A DNA stretch of 64,000 nt from Thermonema rossianum DSM 10300 (lineage in GTDB: Bacteria > Bacteroidota > Bacteroidia > Cytophagales > Thermonemataceae), in assembly GCF_000426825.1 (NCBI RefSeq), contig NZ_AUGC01000004.1:248001-312000 (forward strand), written 5' to 3'. The position numbers and the translations under genes were made by a program. A model generated the notes under the pieces. The model was given only the letters and a program-made list of their open reading frames with translations. It was not told where the DNA came from and made no database searches. Positions 51,364-61,800 of the stretch are shown here, one piece after another (within the stretch, counting starts at the first letter, position 1; every line of letters begins with the position of its first letter).

Positions 51364-53433
51364 ATGCAAGACAATCAAAGAAAAAACAAACCCGGTCGTC
51401 CGAATGGAGGCATGCAGTTCTGGTGGGTCATGTCCTTCATCCTTGGCATTTTACTCATTACCTATCTGTCGCAAGGACCGGCTACCGTAGAAGTAACCTA
51501 TTCCAAATTTGAACAAATGCTTCGCGAGGGCGACCTCGTGGAAGTAGTGGTGATATCGAACGAAAAAGTAGTAGAGGCTACATTGAGCAAGGAAGCCATT
51601 GAAAGCGGCAAGTATGCCAAATTGCTTAAGCAACGCTCGGCTTTGTCTTATGGTGGCCCGCACATACGCTTACGCGTGGCTTCCATCGACAACTTCCTTG
51701 AGCGCTATGAGCAGTTGCAAAATGAGCTCCCCCCGGATAAGCGCATCGACTACCGCGTGGAAGAGCGTTCCGACTGGGTGAGCACGCTGCTCAACTGGCT
51801 GTTCCTCTTCCTGATGATTTTTGGCTTCTGGTTCCTGATGCGCCGCATGTCGGGTGGCGTAGGCGGCGGCGGACAAATCTTCAACATCGGGCGCTCGCGT
51901 GCCGCACTCTTCGATGCCGATAACCGCGTGAACGTTACTTTCGACGACGTGGCAGGGCTCGATGAAGCCAAAGAAGAGGTAAAAGAAATAGTAGAGTTTT
52001 TGAAAAACCCTGCCAAATTCACCCGCTTGGGCGGTAAGATACCCAAAGGCGCCTTGCTGGTAGGCCCTCCCGGCACAGGAAAAACCCTTTTGGCAAAAGC
52101 GGTTGCCGGCGAAGCAGGCGTACCTTTCTTCTCGCTGTCCGGATCTGACTTCGTAGAGATGTTCGTAGGGGTAGGGGCTGCCCGTGTGCGCGACCTGTTC
52201 AAGCAAGCAAAAGAAAAAGCACCCTGTATCATATTTATAGATGAAATTGACGCCATCGGACGCTCGCGCAGCCGTACATCCATGCCCGGTGCCAACGACG
52301 AGCGCGAAAACACACTCAACTCTTTGTTGGTAGAAATGGACGGCTTCACCACCAACTCGGGGGTAATTATTTTGGCGGCTACCAACCGTCCCGATATTTT
52401 GGACCCGGCTTTGCTGCGTCCCGGCCGCTTTGACCGTCAAATAGCCATCGACAAACCCGACATCGTGGGGCGTGAAGCCATTTTTAAAGTACACTTGCGT
52501 CCTTTGCGCCTGGCAGAAGACGTGGACCCCAAAAAGTTGGCAGCCCAAACCCCCGGTTTTGCCGGTGCTGAAATTGCCAACGTATGTAACGAGGCTGCTT
52601 TGATAGCCGCGCGCAAAAACAAAGACCGCATCGACATGCAAGACTTCCAAGACGCCATCGACCGCGTGATCGGCGGCTTGGAGAAGAAAAACAAAATTAT
52701 TTCGCCCGAAGAAAAACAAATCGTGGCTTATCACGAAGCAGGGCACGCCATAGCCGGCTGGTTCCTGGAACATGCCGATCCTTTGGTGAAAGTGAGCATT
52801 GTGCCACGTGGAGTGGCTGCCTTGGGATATGCGCAGTACCTGCCCAAAGAACAATACCTCTACCAAACAGACCAACTGTTGGATGAAATGTGTATGGCTT
52901 TGGGGGGGCGTGCCGCCGAAGAAATAGTCTTTGGTAAGATATCGACCGGCGCCCTGAGCGACTTGGAGCGCGTGACCAAGATGGCTTATGGCATGGTGAC
53001 CATCTACGGGATGAACCCCACCTTGGGACACATCTCTTATTACGACTCGAAGCCATCCGAAATTATGGCTACCAAGCCCTATTCGGAGGCCACGGCACAA
53101 CTCATAGACCAAGAGGTGCAAAAAATAGTAAGAGAAGCTTACGAGCGGGTGAAAAACTTGCTGCAAGAGCGGAGAAAAGAACTGGAAACGGTAGCCAAGG
53201 AGTTGCTCAAGCGCGAGATATTGTTCCAGACCGACCTGGAAGAGCTGATAGGCAAGCGTCCTTTCAATAAACCGACGACTTATCAAAGCTATCTGGAACA
53301 AGGCAAGGAAAAAGAAGAGAGTGCTACGCCTGAGGCGCAACAAGATGCCCTCAACGGCAACCAAAAAGAAGATATAGCGACCACAGAGCACAGCTCTTCA
53401 TCCATAGACAAAAAAGATGAATCATCTTCATAA
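51364..53433 (+). CDS. ftsH: ATP-dependent zinc metalloprotease FtsH
   Basis: A 689-residue membrane AAA+ protease. Two membrane helices (about residues 17-37 and 139-160) enclose a periplasmic domain; then Walker [20 protein letters not shown] (about 234), Walker [12 protein letters not shown], the second region of homology [16 protein letters not shown], and the zinc site HEAGH (457-461) with a downstream Glu/Asp ligand ([16 protein letters not shown]). It degrades membrane and soluble regulators such as LpxC. The last 45 residues are an acidic, low-complexity tail. The rsfS-ftsH-LUD order is conserved in this phylum. Confidence 0.97.
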   Translation: MQDNQRKNKPGRPNGGMQFWWVMSFILGILLITYLSQGPATVEVTYSKFEQMLREGDLVEVVVISNEKVVEATLSKEAIESGKYAKLLKQRSALSYGGPHIRLRVASIDNFLERYEQLQNELPPDKRIDYRVEERSDWVSTLLNWLFLFLMIFGFWFLMRRMSGGVGGGGQIFNIGRSRAALFDADNRVNVTFDDVAGLDEAKEEVKEIVEFLKNPAKFTRLGGKIPKGALLVGPPGTGKTLLAKAVAGEAGVPFFSLSGSDFVEMFVGVGAARVRDLFKQAKEKAPCIIFIDEIDAIGRSRSRTSMPGANDERENTLNSLLVEMDGFTTNSGVIILAATNRPDILDPALLRPGRFDRQIAIDKPDIVGREAIFKVHLRPLRLAEDVDPKKLAAQTPGFAGAEIANVCNEAALIAARKNKDRIDMQDFQDAIDRVIGGLEKKNKIISPEEKQIVAYHEAGHAIAGWFLEHADPLVKVSIVPRGVAALGYAQYLPKEQYLYQTDQLLDEMCMALGGRAAEEIVFGKISTGALSDLERVTKMAYGMVTIYGMNPTLGHISYYDSKPSEIMATKPYSEATAQLIDQEVQKIVREAYERVKNLLQERRKELETVAKELLKREILFQTDLEELIGKRPFNKPTTYQSYLEQGKEKEESATPEAQQDALNGNQKEDIATTEHSSSSIDKKDESSS

Positions 53434-53445
53434 GCGAAGCATGGC

Positions 53446-54078
53446 ATGCGAGACAAAATCTTAGCGAAGATACGCCAAGCTTTAAAACAGCCCGCAGAGA
53501 AGTCCACACGCAAACCAGACTTCTCTGCGTCTGTTTATCATCCCAATGAAGAAAACGACTTGGCGGTGCTGTTTGCACAAAATTTGGTAAAAGCAGGGGC
53601 TAAGTTCAGCTTTTGTATCGATGAAAAAGAGTTTATCAGGGAGTTAAGCCCCTTATTGGAAAAATACTTTGCGGGGGAAGTGTGTGTGGAAGACATACAC
53701 CTGCAGGAAGTATTGAAGGTGGCAGACTTGCCCTTCAGTAGTGGGCGCCGTGCCCTCATGGATGCCAAAGTGGGTATCACTACCTGCGAGGCTTTGGTGG
53801 CCCGCACCGGCAGCGTGCTGGTGTCTTCCCGGCAAGCAGGCGGGCGGGCACTCTCTGTGTTCCCCGAGGTGCACATAGTGGTGGCTTTTACCTCGCAGCT
53901 GGTGTATGATTTGAAAGATGCCTTTGCACTCATGCGCAACCGTTACAATCAGCAGCTGCCTTCCATGCTTTCTTTGATTACCGGCCCCAGTCGCACGGCC
54001 GACATAGAAAAAACCTTGGTGCTGGGGGCGCATGGTCCCATGGCTTTGTATGTCTTCTTGATTGAAAGTCCTGTATGA
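53446..54078 (+). CDS. LUD-domain (LutC/YkgG) protein
   Basis: A 210-residue LUD protein: VGITTCEALVARTGSVLVSSRQAGGRALSVFPEVHIVVA and SLITGPSRTADIEKTLVLGAHGPMALYVFLIE are the signature. LutC is part of L-lactate utilisation in other bacteria but here no lutA or lutB is present; the ftsH-adjacent LUD genes form a separate Bacteroidota group of unknown role. It overlaps the lpxH start by 4 bases (ATGA). Confidence 0.9.
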   Translation: MRDKILAKIRQALKQPAEKSTRKPDFSASVYHPNEENDLAVLFAQNLVKAGAKFSFCIDEKEFIRELSPLLEKYFAGEVCVEDIHLQEVLKVADLPFSSGRRALMDAKVGITTCEALVARTGSVLVSSRQAGGRALSVFPEVHIVVAFTSQLVYDLKDAFALMRNRYNQQLPSMLSLITGPSRTADIEKTLVLGAHGPMALYVFLIESPV

Positions 54079-54860
54079 ATACGCAACTGATGCTCGAGCC
54101 CGGGAAAAAAGCTTTTTTTGTTTCTGACTTTCATTTGGGAGCCCCTTCCTACGCCGAAAGCCGGAAACGGGAGCAGTGCATCGTGCAATGGCTCGATGAA
54201 GTAGTGGCACCCGAAGCACACTACCTTTTTTTGCTTGGCGACCTTTTCGATTTCTGGTTCGAGTATCGGCGGGCAGTGCCCAAAGGCTTTGTCCGTTTGT
54301 TGGGCAAACTGGCCGAGCTGAGTGACAGCGGCGTAGAGCTTTGGTTTTTTCCCGGCAATCACGATATGTGGGTAGATGATTATTTTCGCCTGGAATTGGG
54401 AATGCATATCCGCCGCCGCCCCCTTTCGTTGCAAATAGCCGGCAAACGTTTCTATATTGCCCATGGCGACGGCTTGGGACCCGGCGATAAAACCTACAAA
54501 AAGCTGAAAAAAATATTCGAAAGCCGTTGGGGGCGTTGGCTTTTCCGCCAAATACACCCGGACACGGGCATTGCGCTGGCTTACTATTTCTCTTCGCGTA
54601 GCCGGGCACGGCATGCAGCCGAAGACAAGCGCTTTCTGGGAGAAGATGAGTGGTTGTGGCAATATGCGCAATCCATAGAGCAGCATACACACCACGACTA
54701 TTACCTTTTTGGGCACCGCCACTTGCCCCTCGACCTGCCGGTAGGCAACCAAGGAGCGCGTTATGTAAACACAGGCGAATGGTTGAGCGATTACACCTTT
54801 GCGGTTTTCGATGGCGATACTTTAAGTTTACAAACCTATGAGCCCGCGCCGGTTTTATAA
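54075..54860 (+). CDS. lpxH: UDP-2,3-diacylglucosamine diphosphatase
   Basis: A 261-residue metallophosphoesterase: SDFHLGA, LLGDLFDFWFEY, FFPGNHDMWV, YIAHGDGLGPGD and LFGHRHLPLDL give the metal-ligand set of LpxH, which makes lipid X for lipid A. The broader LpxH2-type family is possible. It overlaps the LUD gene and, by 23 bases, the next gene. Confidence 0.88.
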   Translation: MNTQLMLEPGKKAFFVSDFHLGAPSYAESRKREQCIVQWLDEVVAPEAHYLFLLGDLFDFWFEYRRAVPKGFVRLLGKLAELSDSGVELWFFPGNHDMWVDDYFRLELGMHIRRRPLSLQIAGKRFYIAHGDGLGPGDKTYKKLKKIFESRWGRWLFRQIHPDTGIALAYYFSSRSRARHAAEDKRFLGEDEWLWQYAQSIEQHTHHDYYLFGHRHLPLDLPVGNQGARYVNTGEWLSDYTFAVFDGDTLSLQTYEPAPVL

Positions 54861-55650
54861 CTTGCTTTGGCTTTGTTGCCTGCTTGCCTGCCGGGCAGCT
54901 GCGCAAGATACCTTGGTGCGCACCGGCAAACTGCCTTTTGTTTCTTTGAGTGCATGGGGGGAAACACGCCCGGGGCAGTTGCTTCTGGTTGACGAACGGG
55001 CCAACTTATACCTGTATGACCTGCAGGGGCAGCGCTTGGATGAACAGAGCCTGCCGGTGCGTCTTGCCTTGAATGAGGTGCACAGCAGGGGAGGCGTGCA
55101 AACCTTGCTCTTTTCGCTCGATACCCAACAGTTGTTTTTTATCGACCGTTTTTTGCGCCTTACGCGCCAATTACAAATTCCTTTTACCTTTGGCAACATC
55201 ACTGCTTTGGCTTGGGCACCCGACGGAAGCGTGCGCCTGTGGGATAGCCAAAGCCGCCGGCTTTTGGCATGGGATATGAGCGCCCCGGAGCCGCAAGAGC
55301 TGTATCGTGCCCAAGAAGAGTTTCCGGCGGTGACACACATGCGTTTTGTGCAAAATTATCTCTTGCTTACCGACGAAAAAACATATGTCTTATTCTTTGA
55401 TTTACTTGGAAATTATATAGACAAAATTTATTTTCGTGAATCAATAGACCGCGTGCTCTTGTGGCAGGAAGGATATTGTTTGCAAGAGGGGAGTCGTTTG
55501 CGGGGGTGGCGGCTGCCCGACCGGCAGGCGGTCTTCGACGTGCGCTTCCATGAAAATGAAAAAGGCAGGATTGGAAAAATATTGTGCCTTTACCCTGCGT
55601 TCTTATCATGGAATGGAACGCACTTGCAATTTTGGCAGTTTAAAAAATAA
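54838..55650 (+). CDS. Secreted hypothetical protein, beta-propeller-like
   Basis: A 270-residue exported protein with a signal peptide (MSPRRFYNLLWLCCLLACRAAAQD). The mature part repeats short strands in the style LLLVDERANLYLYDLQGQ, LLFSLDTQQLFFIDRFLRL, LAWAPDGSVRLWDSQSRRLLAWD, suggesting a small propeller of the type conserved next to lpxH in this phylum. I do not know the function. A Cys at the end of a weak lipobox (LLAC, residue 18) leaves a lipoprotein possible. It overlaps lpxH by 23 bases. Confidence 0.7.
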   Translation: MSPRRFYNLLWLCCLLACRAAAQDTLVRTGKLPFVSLSAWGETRPGQLLLVDERANLYLYDLQGQRLDEQSLPVRLALNEVHSRGGVQTLLFSLDTQQLFFIDRFLRLTRQLQIPFTFGNITALAWAPDGSVRLWDSQSRRLLAWDMSAPEPQELYRAQEEFPAVTHMRFVQNYLLLTDEKTYVLFFDLLGNYIDKIYFRESIDRVLLWQEGYCLQEGSRLRGWRLPDRQAVFDVRFHENEKGRIGKILCLYPAFLSWNGTHLQFWQFKK

Positions 55651-55705
55651 ATGTGGCAAGAAATTTGATATACTATAAAAATAGAAAAGGAGGTAAACGT
55701 CGCTT

Positions 55706-56104
55706 ATGGGAAAATTTTCTACATATCTTTTATTGGTGATTGGCTTGGCCGGCGTAGCACAGGGGGGAGCCATTGTGCGCAAGCACATCGAGCATTTACC
55801 TCCGACTTTAACCAACATATGGGTGGAAGAAAGCCCGGAAGAAGCCATCGACATATTCAACCCTATAGACTTCGAAGTACAGGCCATCGGCAACCGCCGT
55901 TTTATCGTGCGTTTTTATAACGACACGGACGGTGTGTTTTTGCGCGTGTATGATGTGATTGGCAACTTGGTGTATCAAGAGCGCGTAACCAAAAAAGGCA
56001 ATTACGTCAAAGAGTTTGACATGTCGCATGCGCGTTCCGATGTGTATATTGTCGAGGTGGGCAATACCAAATACAGCACGACGAAGCGTGTGTTTTTGAA
56101 GTAA
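55706..56104 (+). CDS. Miniature exported protein, sorting-domain-like
   Basis: A 132-residue protein with a signal peptide (MGKFSTYLLLVIGLAGVAQG), a spacer of about 45 residues, and a C-terminal region (VRFYNDTDGVFLRVYDVIGNLVYQERV ... RSDVYIVEVGNTKYSTTKRVFLK) that resembles a T9SS type A sorting domain, but without the YPNP start and with no passenger domain. It is preceded by AAGGAGGT (55687-55694), a strong Shine-Dalgarno 11 bases ahead of ATG. It is part of the ftsH to aminotransferase run. Role unknown. Confidence 0.65.
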   Translation: MGKFSTYLLLVIGLAGVAQGGAIVRKHIEHLPPTLTNIWVEESPEEAIDIFNPIDFEVQAIGNRRFIVRFYNDTDGVFLRVYDVIGNLVYQERVTKKGNYVKEFDMSHARSDVYIVEVGNTKYSTTKRVFLK

Positions 56105-56111
56105 CGCGCCT

Positions 56112-56687
56112 ATGGGGCTTTATGCTCGTTGGGTCAAACCTTTCTTTGACTACACCGCAGCTTTGGCATTGGCAATTCTGCTGATGCCCTTATTTTTTTT
56201 GCTTACGTTGTGCCTGACCGTCTATTGGCGGGGCAACCCTTTCTTTTGCCAATTGCGGATAGGCAGGAATGAGCGCCCTTTTTATCTTCTCAAATTCAAA
56301 ACCATGCGCCCCGCACGAGCGGGTGAAGACCCCCACGATGAAAACAGGGCAACGGCCGTAGGGCGCCTTTTGCGTGACAGCGGCTTGGATGAGCTGCCGC
56401 AGCTGTGGAATATTTTGCGGGGCGACATGTCTTTTGTAGGACCACGTCCCCTGTTGCCCGAGTATTTGCCTCGTTACAGCCCCGCCGAAAGGCAGCGCCA
56501 TGCTGTCAAGCCCGGCATTACGGGCTGGGCGCAAATACAAGGCGGCAAAGCCCTGGCTTGGAATGAAAAGATGCACTACGACATAGAGTATGTGCAGCGC
56601 CAAAGCTTCTGCTTCGATTTGTATATTTTATGGCGGACGCCCTTCTTTGTGTTGCGCCAATGGATGAACCGTCATGAGCACATATGA
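56112..56687 (+). CDS. Undecaprenyl-phosphate sugar phosphotransferase (PglC-like)
   Basis: A 191-residue short bacterial sugar transferase: one re-entrant or membrane helix near the N-terminus (about 14-35), then KFKTMRPARAGEDP, RDSGLDELPQLWNILRGDMSFVGPRPLLPEYLPRYS (with the acidic catalytic region DELPQ and VGPRP) and GITGWAQIQGG. It adds a sugar phosphate to the lipid carrier, the first step of O-antigen, capsule or glycoprotein glycan synthesis. It is compact like PglC and lacks the extra N-terminal half of WbaP. It overlaps the aminotransferase gene by 14 bases. Confidence 0.92.
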   Translation: MGLYARWVKPFFDYTAALALAILLMPLFFLLTLCLTVYWRGNPFFCQLRIGRNERPFYLLKFKTMRPARAGEDPHDENRATAVGRLLRDSGLDELPQLWNILRGDMSFVGPRPLLPEYLPRYSPAERQRHAVKPGITGWAQIQGGKALAWNEKMHYDIEYVQRQSFCFDLYILWRTPFFVLRQWMNRHEHI

Positions 56688-57804
56688 AATTTATTTGTCG
56701 CCTCCGTTCCCTGCCCCCAATACCAAGCGCTATGTGCAAGAAGCCATAGACAGCGGATGGATGGCGCCTGCCGGTCCTTTTCTTAACCGCTTTGAGGCAC
56801 TCTTGCGTGCTTATCACGGCGTGGCAGCAGTGGCGCTCAACACCGGCACGGCTGCCTTACATTTGGCGTTGAAGGCGGCAGGGGTGCGCGCCGGTGATGT
56901 GGTTATTCTGCCTGCTTTCACTTTCGTGGCCACCTACAATGCTGTTCGCTATTTGGGGGCAGAGCCCGTATTGGTCGATAGCGACGCCACCCATTGGCAT
57001 ATGAGCGTGCAGGCTACCGAGCGGGCTATCGTAAGCTTAAAAAAGCAGGGCCGGCGCATAGGGGCACTGTTGCCGGTACACCTTTATGGCGCCATGGCGC
57101 CGGTAGATGCTTTGTGCAACCTGGCACAAGCCTATGGGGTGCCGCTGGTAGAAGACGCCGCCGAAGCTTTGGGCGTAAGATGGGGACAACAGCCGGCGGG
57201 CACTTTCGGTGTCACGGCAGCCCTTTCTTTCAACGGCAATAAAATCATTACTACTTCGGGCGGCGGCGCTTTTTTGTCGGCAGATGAAGAAGTGGCAAAA
57301 AAAGTGCTTTATTGGGCTACACAGGCCAAACAGGCAACAAACGGCGACTGGTGCCACGAAGAAGTGGGCTACAATTACCGTATGAGCAACCTGTTGGCAG
57401 CGGTGGGGTGTGCCCAAATGGAGTATTTGCCGCATTTTATTGAACGCAAGCGCGAAATTGCCGGGCATTACCGCCGTCTGTTGAAGGAAAGCGAGCAAAA
57501 AGAGCATATTGTCTGGCAGCCGGTGTTGCCCCAAGTGCAGCCTACTTATTGGCTCAACTGCCTGCTGTTTGCCAAGCCCGCCATGCGGGAAGCAGCCATG
57601 CGTCGTCTCCGGGAAGCGGGGGTGGAGTGCCGTCGCCTCTGGAATCCCTTACACCGGCAGCCCCTTGCCCGTCAATGTCTGTTTTTTACAGAAGATGACA
57701 CCGCCACCCGCCTCTATGCCCATGGCTTGTGCCTGCCTTCGGGGCATGCCTTGACCGAAGCCCAACAAGCGCGCATAGCAGAGCTGATTCAACAAGCTTT
57801 ATAG
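56674..57804 (+). CDS. DegT/DnrJ/EryC1/StrS family sugar aminotransferase
   Basis: A 376-residue PLP aminotransferase; NTGTAALHLALKAAGV and the PLP Lys in SFNGNKIITTSGGG are present, with EEVGYNYRMSNLLAAVGCAQME. It probably aminates a nucleotide keto-sugar (as PglE or EpsN) for the glycan begun by the preceding transferase. A dehydratase to feed it is not in the window. Confidence 0.92.
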   Translation: MSTYEIYLSPPFPAPNTKRYVQEAIDSGWMAPAGPFLNRFEALLRAYHGVAAVALNTGTAALHLALKAAGVRAGDVVILPAFTFVATYNAVRYLGAEPVLVDSDATHWHMSVQATERAIVSLKKQGRRIGALLPVHLYGAMAPVDALCNLAQAYGVPLVEDAAEALGVRWGQQPAGTFGVTAALSFNGNKIITTSGGGAFLSADEEVAKKVLYWATQAKQATNGDWCHEEVGYNYRMSNLLAAVGCAQMEYLPHFIERKREIAGHYRRLLKESEQKEHIVWQPVLPQVQPTYWLNCLLFAKPAMREAAMRRLREAGVECRRLWNPLHRQPLARQCLFFTEDDTATRLYAHGLCLPSGHALTEAQQARIAELIQQAL

Positions 57805-57824
57805 CTGCTGCCTGCTTTTGCTCA

Positions 57825-57855
57825 TTGAATGAACTTCTTTTCTTGCGTATCTTGG
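57825..57855 (+). promoter_or_regulatory. Candidate promoter of the nucleoside phosphorylase
   Basis: TTG at 57825-57827, 20 bases, then TATCTTGG at 57848-57855 (one mismatch to TAnnTTTG), 13 bases ahead of the ATG. Confidence 0.4.
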
Positions 57856-57868
57856 CAGCAAAAAGCAC

Positions 57869-58741
57869 ATGAATATTTCAACTTATCCGGCTTCAGAGCT
57901 GATAGTCAATCCCGATGGAAGCATTTATCACTTGGGGCTGCGCCCTGAGCAACTGGCCGATACCGTGATTGTGGTAGGCGACCCCGAGCGGGTGCCCATG
58001 ATTTCCCGCCACTTTGAAAAAATAGAGTACCGCTTACACAAGCGCGAATTTGTGACACATACAGGCAGCTACCGGGGCGTTCGCATGACCGTGATTTCTT
58101 CGGGCATGGGCACCGACAATGTCGAGATTCTGATGACTGAACTGGATGCCCTGGCAAATATAGATTTGGAGAAACGGCTGCCTAAGTCAAACCCGCAGCG
58201 CCTGCGCATTGTGCGTGTGGGTACTTCGGGAAGCATACAAGCCGGGGTGCCGGTGGGCAGTTTGCTGGCATCGGCAGTGGGCGTGGGTATCGATACGCTC
58301 ATGTGTTTTTACGACTACGACACCCCAAAAGAACAACAGCTAAAAGCAGCCATGCAGCAGTTGCAGCAACACTTGGCACTGCCTTTTGAGCCTTATGCCG
58401 CTCCTGCTTCGCCCGCTTTACTTGAACTTTTTTCCGGTTTGACACAGGGCGTTACGCTTACCTGTCCCGGTTTTTATGCGCCCCAAGGGCGGGAACTGCG
58501 TGCGCCGGCGCGCTTGAAAAACTGGGTGCAGCGCCTGCAATCTTTTGAATATGAAGGCTTGCGCCTGACCAACCTCGAAATGGAAACAGCCGGCTATTAT
58601 GCCATGGCGCAACTGTTGGGGCACGACATGATTTCACTCAATGCCATCTTAGCAGACCGTACAAACGGCATATTCGCAGAAAAGCCCAAAGAAGTGGTGG
58701 AGGAGCTGATTGTTTATACGCTCGACAAGCTGGCGAGCTAA
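57869..58741 (+). CDS. Nucleoside phosphorylase (uridine phosphorylase-like)
   Basis: A 290-residue PNP/UDP family enzyme: VVGDPERVPMISRHFE at the phosphate site, VISSGMGTDNVEILMTEL, RVGTSGSIQAGVPVGSL and LRLTNLEMETAGYYAMAQLLGH with the Glu that binds ribose. It cleaves nucleosides with phosphate for salvage. Base specificity is inferred as pyrimidine or broad. Confidence 0.88.
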   Translation: MNISTYPASELIVNPDGSIYHLGLRPEQLADTVIVVGDPERVPMISRHFEKIEYRLHKREFVTHTGSYRGVRMTVISSGMGTDNVEILMTELDALANIDLEKRLPKSNPQRLRIVRVGTSGSIQAGVPVGSLLASAVGVGIDTLMCFYDYDTPKEQQLKAAMQQLQQHLALPFEPYAAPASPALLELFSGLTQGVTLTCPGFYAPQGRELRAPARLKNWVQRLQSFEYEGLRLTNLEMETAGYYAMAQLLGHDMISLNAILADRTNGIFAEKPKEVVEELIVYTLDKLAS

Positions 58742-58835
58742 ATTTTGCCCGGCAGCGGCAAGGCTGAAAGCCTTTTTGTTGAGGGCAATTTCCTGCCTGC
58801 CGGTACTCTGTTTATCGAGACAACTCAAAAAAGAA

Positions 58836-58865
58836 AAGCGGCTGTCCTTTACGGAACAGCCGCTT
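58836..58865 (-). terminator. Terminator of the TonB-dependent receptor gene
   Basis: AAGCGGCTGT and ACAGCCGCTT form a 10-bp stem with a 10-base loop. On the minus strand it is followed by TTCTTTTTT. The gene stops at 58889. Confidence 0.8.
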
Positions 58866-58888
58866 GATATTTTTGGCAGAGAGGGGAG

Positions 58889-61800
58889 TTAGAAGGTGTA
58901 GCGAACCCCTACCTGCATACGCCACAGCGAGCTGAAGCTCGAAGTGCCGTATTTGTCAAATTCTAAACGCACTTTGGTTACATTGCCTTGGTCGTCGTAT
59001 TCCACGGGTACGGCGCGGCTTTGGTTGAAGCGGTAGCGCACGTTGCCGGTGGTGGTGTTATACGAATCGGCAAGCAACACATTGCCACGCCCGAAGCGTA
59101 TTTGTCCCCATGCCGGGTTCAACAGATTGAATACGTTGAAGATGTCAAGCGTCAGCTGCAGGCGGTGGTTGATGCCCCATGCCTCGGTGTTCAGGTTTTG
59201 GGTGATGCGCACATCCAAGCTGTGGTTCCACGGGGCATCGGCGCTGTTGCGCTCGGCAAACTGACCACGACGGTTCTTCAATGAAGGTTCATTTTCTATG
59301 AACGCATTGAATGCTTCCCATTGCTCGGCTGCGGTGACCGTATAGCTTACTTCCTGCCCGTTGGCATCGGTAACGGTGGTGGTGTAGTCGGTAAATTCTA
59401 TTTCGTTGGCATTGCGCGGTATGTAAATCAGCTCGTTGCCAATGACACCGTCGGCGTTGATGTCTTGCAAGCCGCCGTTGCCTACGGTGAAAGAGTAGGG
59501 GCGTCCCGATTGTGCCGAATAGAACAGGGCGATTTGGGTAGAGGCATGCTTGCTGTAGTTGAAGGTATAGCCGCCGGCAGCAATCAAGCGGTGTTTCAGG
59601 TTGTAGTCGCTAAAGCCCAAGGTGGGGTTGTTGGGGTCGCCCGAAATGGGGGTGTTGGAGAAGTTCGATTGCGCACGCGAAGCGCCCCCACTGGCGATGG
59701 TTTTGGCAATAGAGTAGGTATAAGCCACGTTGGCGAAGTAGTTCTTGCCGTTTTTCTGCAGCTGACCGGTGAGGCTGTACTGATAGCCGCCATCGGTGTT
59801 TTCGAGCGAATACACGCCGGTGAATTGATTGGGCGCCACCAATACGGGACCTTGTCCGGGGATGCCGTAAACCGGACGCCCTTCATTGTTGAGTACGCCT
59901 TGCTTGCCTGCCAAGTTCAGATTGCGCACATACAGGTCGTTCAGCGTTTTGGAGTAGATGAATTCGGCCGTAGCCACAATGCCATAAGGCAGCTCTTGGT
60001 CAACGGCGGCATTGAAGCGTGCCACTTGCGGCAGGCGCAAATCGGGGTTGCTGATGTTGATGAGTGAAGTGCCTTGGGTGCCGCCGGCATTGGGTGGCAA
60101 ATAGTTGGGGTCGGAAATGATGGCATCGCGTTCTTGCGGGCTCAAGCCTTCGAAGATGGCGTTCAAGTCGGCTTGTGCCAGCTGTATGGCACCGAAAGTA
60201 ACGCCTGTGTTGCTGTATTGGTTCGACAACCACACAAACGGCGGACGCCCGGTGAATATACCCACACCACCGCGCACTTGGGTTTTGCCTTTGCCGGCTA
60301 CGTCCCAGTTCACGCCGAAGCGCGGTGACCACAACACCCTTGTTTTGGGTTTTTCGTTATTGGGGAATCCGAATACTTCCTCAAAGGTGGGGTTGTAGTC
60401 TATGTCGTTGACCATGAAAGGAATGTCGGCACGCAAGCCCAGCGTCAGGCGCAGGTTGGCAGTGGGTTCATAGGTGTCTTGAATGTAAATAGCCGGGTTG
60501 ATAGCCCCCCACTTGGCGCCTTGTTTGGGGTCGCCGGTACGCGAGTATTCTTTTACATAGCCGGTAGGGATGCCCGACTCGAGGCTGTAGTCGGGAGCCT
60601 GCGGGTCGGTGGGGGCAAATACGCTGTTGAAGCTCCACTCGCCGGTAAATGAAGGAATGAACTTGTTATCAAAGAAATAAATCTCTGTTTTGGTACCGGC
60701 AAGGAAGGTGTGCTTGCCACGCACATAGGTGAAATTGTCGGTGATTTCAATGAGGTCTTGCTTGAGGCTGTTCAAGCCGGCGAATCGGTCGGTGCCTATG
60801 ATGACCGTGCCGATGCTGCTGTTGGGTACACGCAATTGGGGGAACGGACGTGCTTTGTTGTCGCGTACGTCGTAAATGTTGTTGTATCCTACGCGGAACT
60901 CATTGCTCATGCGGTTGTTGAAGCGGCTTTGCAATTCCAATACGGTGGTGTTGGTGTAGTTGGTGATGTCATAGCCCGAATTGGGGAAAGAGAAGTTGCT
61001 GCTGCTGCGGAAAATCTCTTGCGAATAGGCATGGATGAAGTTATGGCGCAGCGTCAGGCGGTGTTTTTTGTTGAGAATATAATCGAAGCGGATAAACGCT
61101 TTGTTGTTGTTTTGAATGTTGTCGTAAGGCTGGGCAGGGTCGCCGGGGTCATAACCAAACTTATTGATTACCAACTGGCGCAGCTGGTTCAGCTCGTCGG
61201 TGAGTTGCTGCAATTGGGTGGGGTCATTATTTACGTAGCTGCCCAAGTCGTAGCTGTAGGGCTGGGTGCGGCGTCCTATCTCGCCGTTTACGAAGAAAAA
61301 CAGTTTGTTTTTGATGACCGGACCACCTACACGGAAGCCCATTTGGTTGTAGGTAAACTTGGTAACATCTACTTCATTGTCGCCTACTTTGCGTCCTACC
61401 ATGTCACTGTTTTGCCCGTAGAAATAGGCAGAGCCTTCCACTTTGTTGCTGCCGCTGCGGGTGATGGCATTCACGCCGCCCCCTACGAAATTGCCTTGGC
61501 GTACGTCGAAAGGTGCAATCAACACCTGAATTTCTTGGATGGCATCCAGGCTGATGGGTTGTGAGCCGGTGCGCCCGCCGGGCGTGCCTTGGGCGTTCAA
61601 ACCAAAGACGTCGTTGTTTACCGCACCGTCAATCATCACGTTGTTGTATCGGTTGTTTTGCCCGGCAAACGAAAGCCCGCCGTTGTCTTGGGGTGCAAAC
61701 TGGGGCGTCAGACGCACAAAGTCCTGCAAACCACGCGAAAGCGTAGGCATGTTCTCCACCTGCTCGCGGGTGATGTTGGTAGAAGCGCCGGTGCGGGAAG

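Noticed and set aside
51670-53391. Long open frame antisense to ftsH
   Set aside because: Open only because of codon bias on the other strand; composition (many His, Phe, Cys) is unlike a real protein and it fully overlaps a certain gene.
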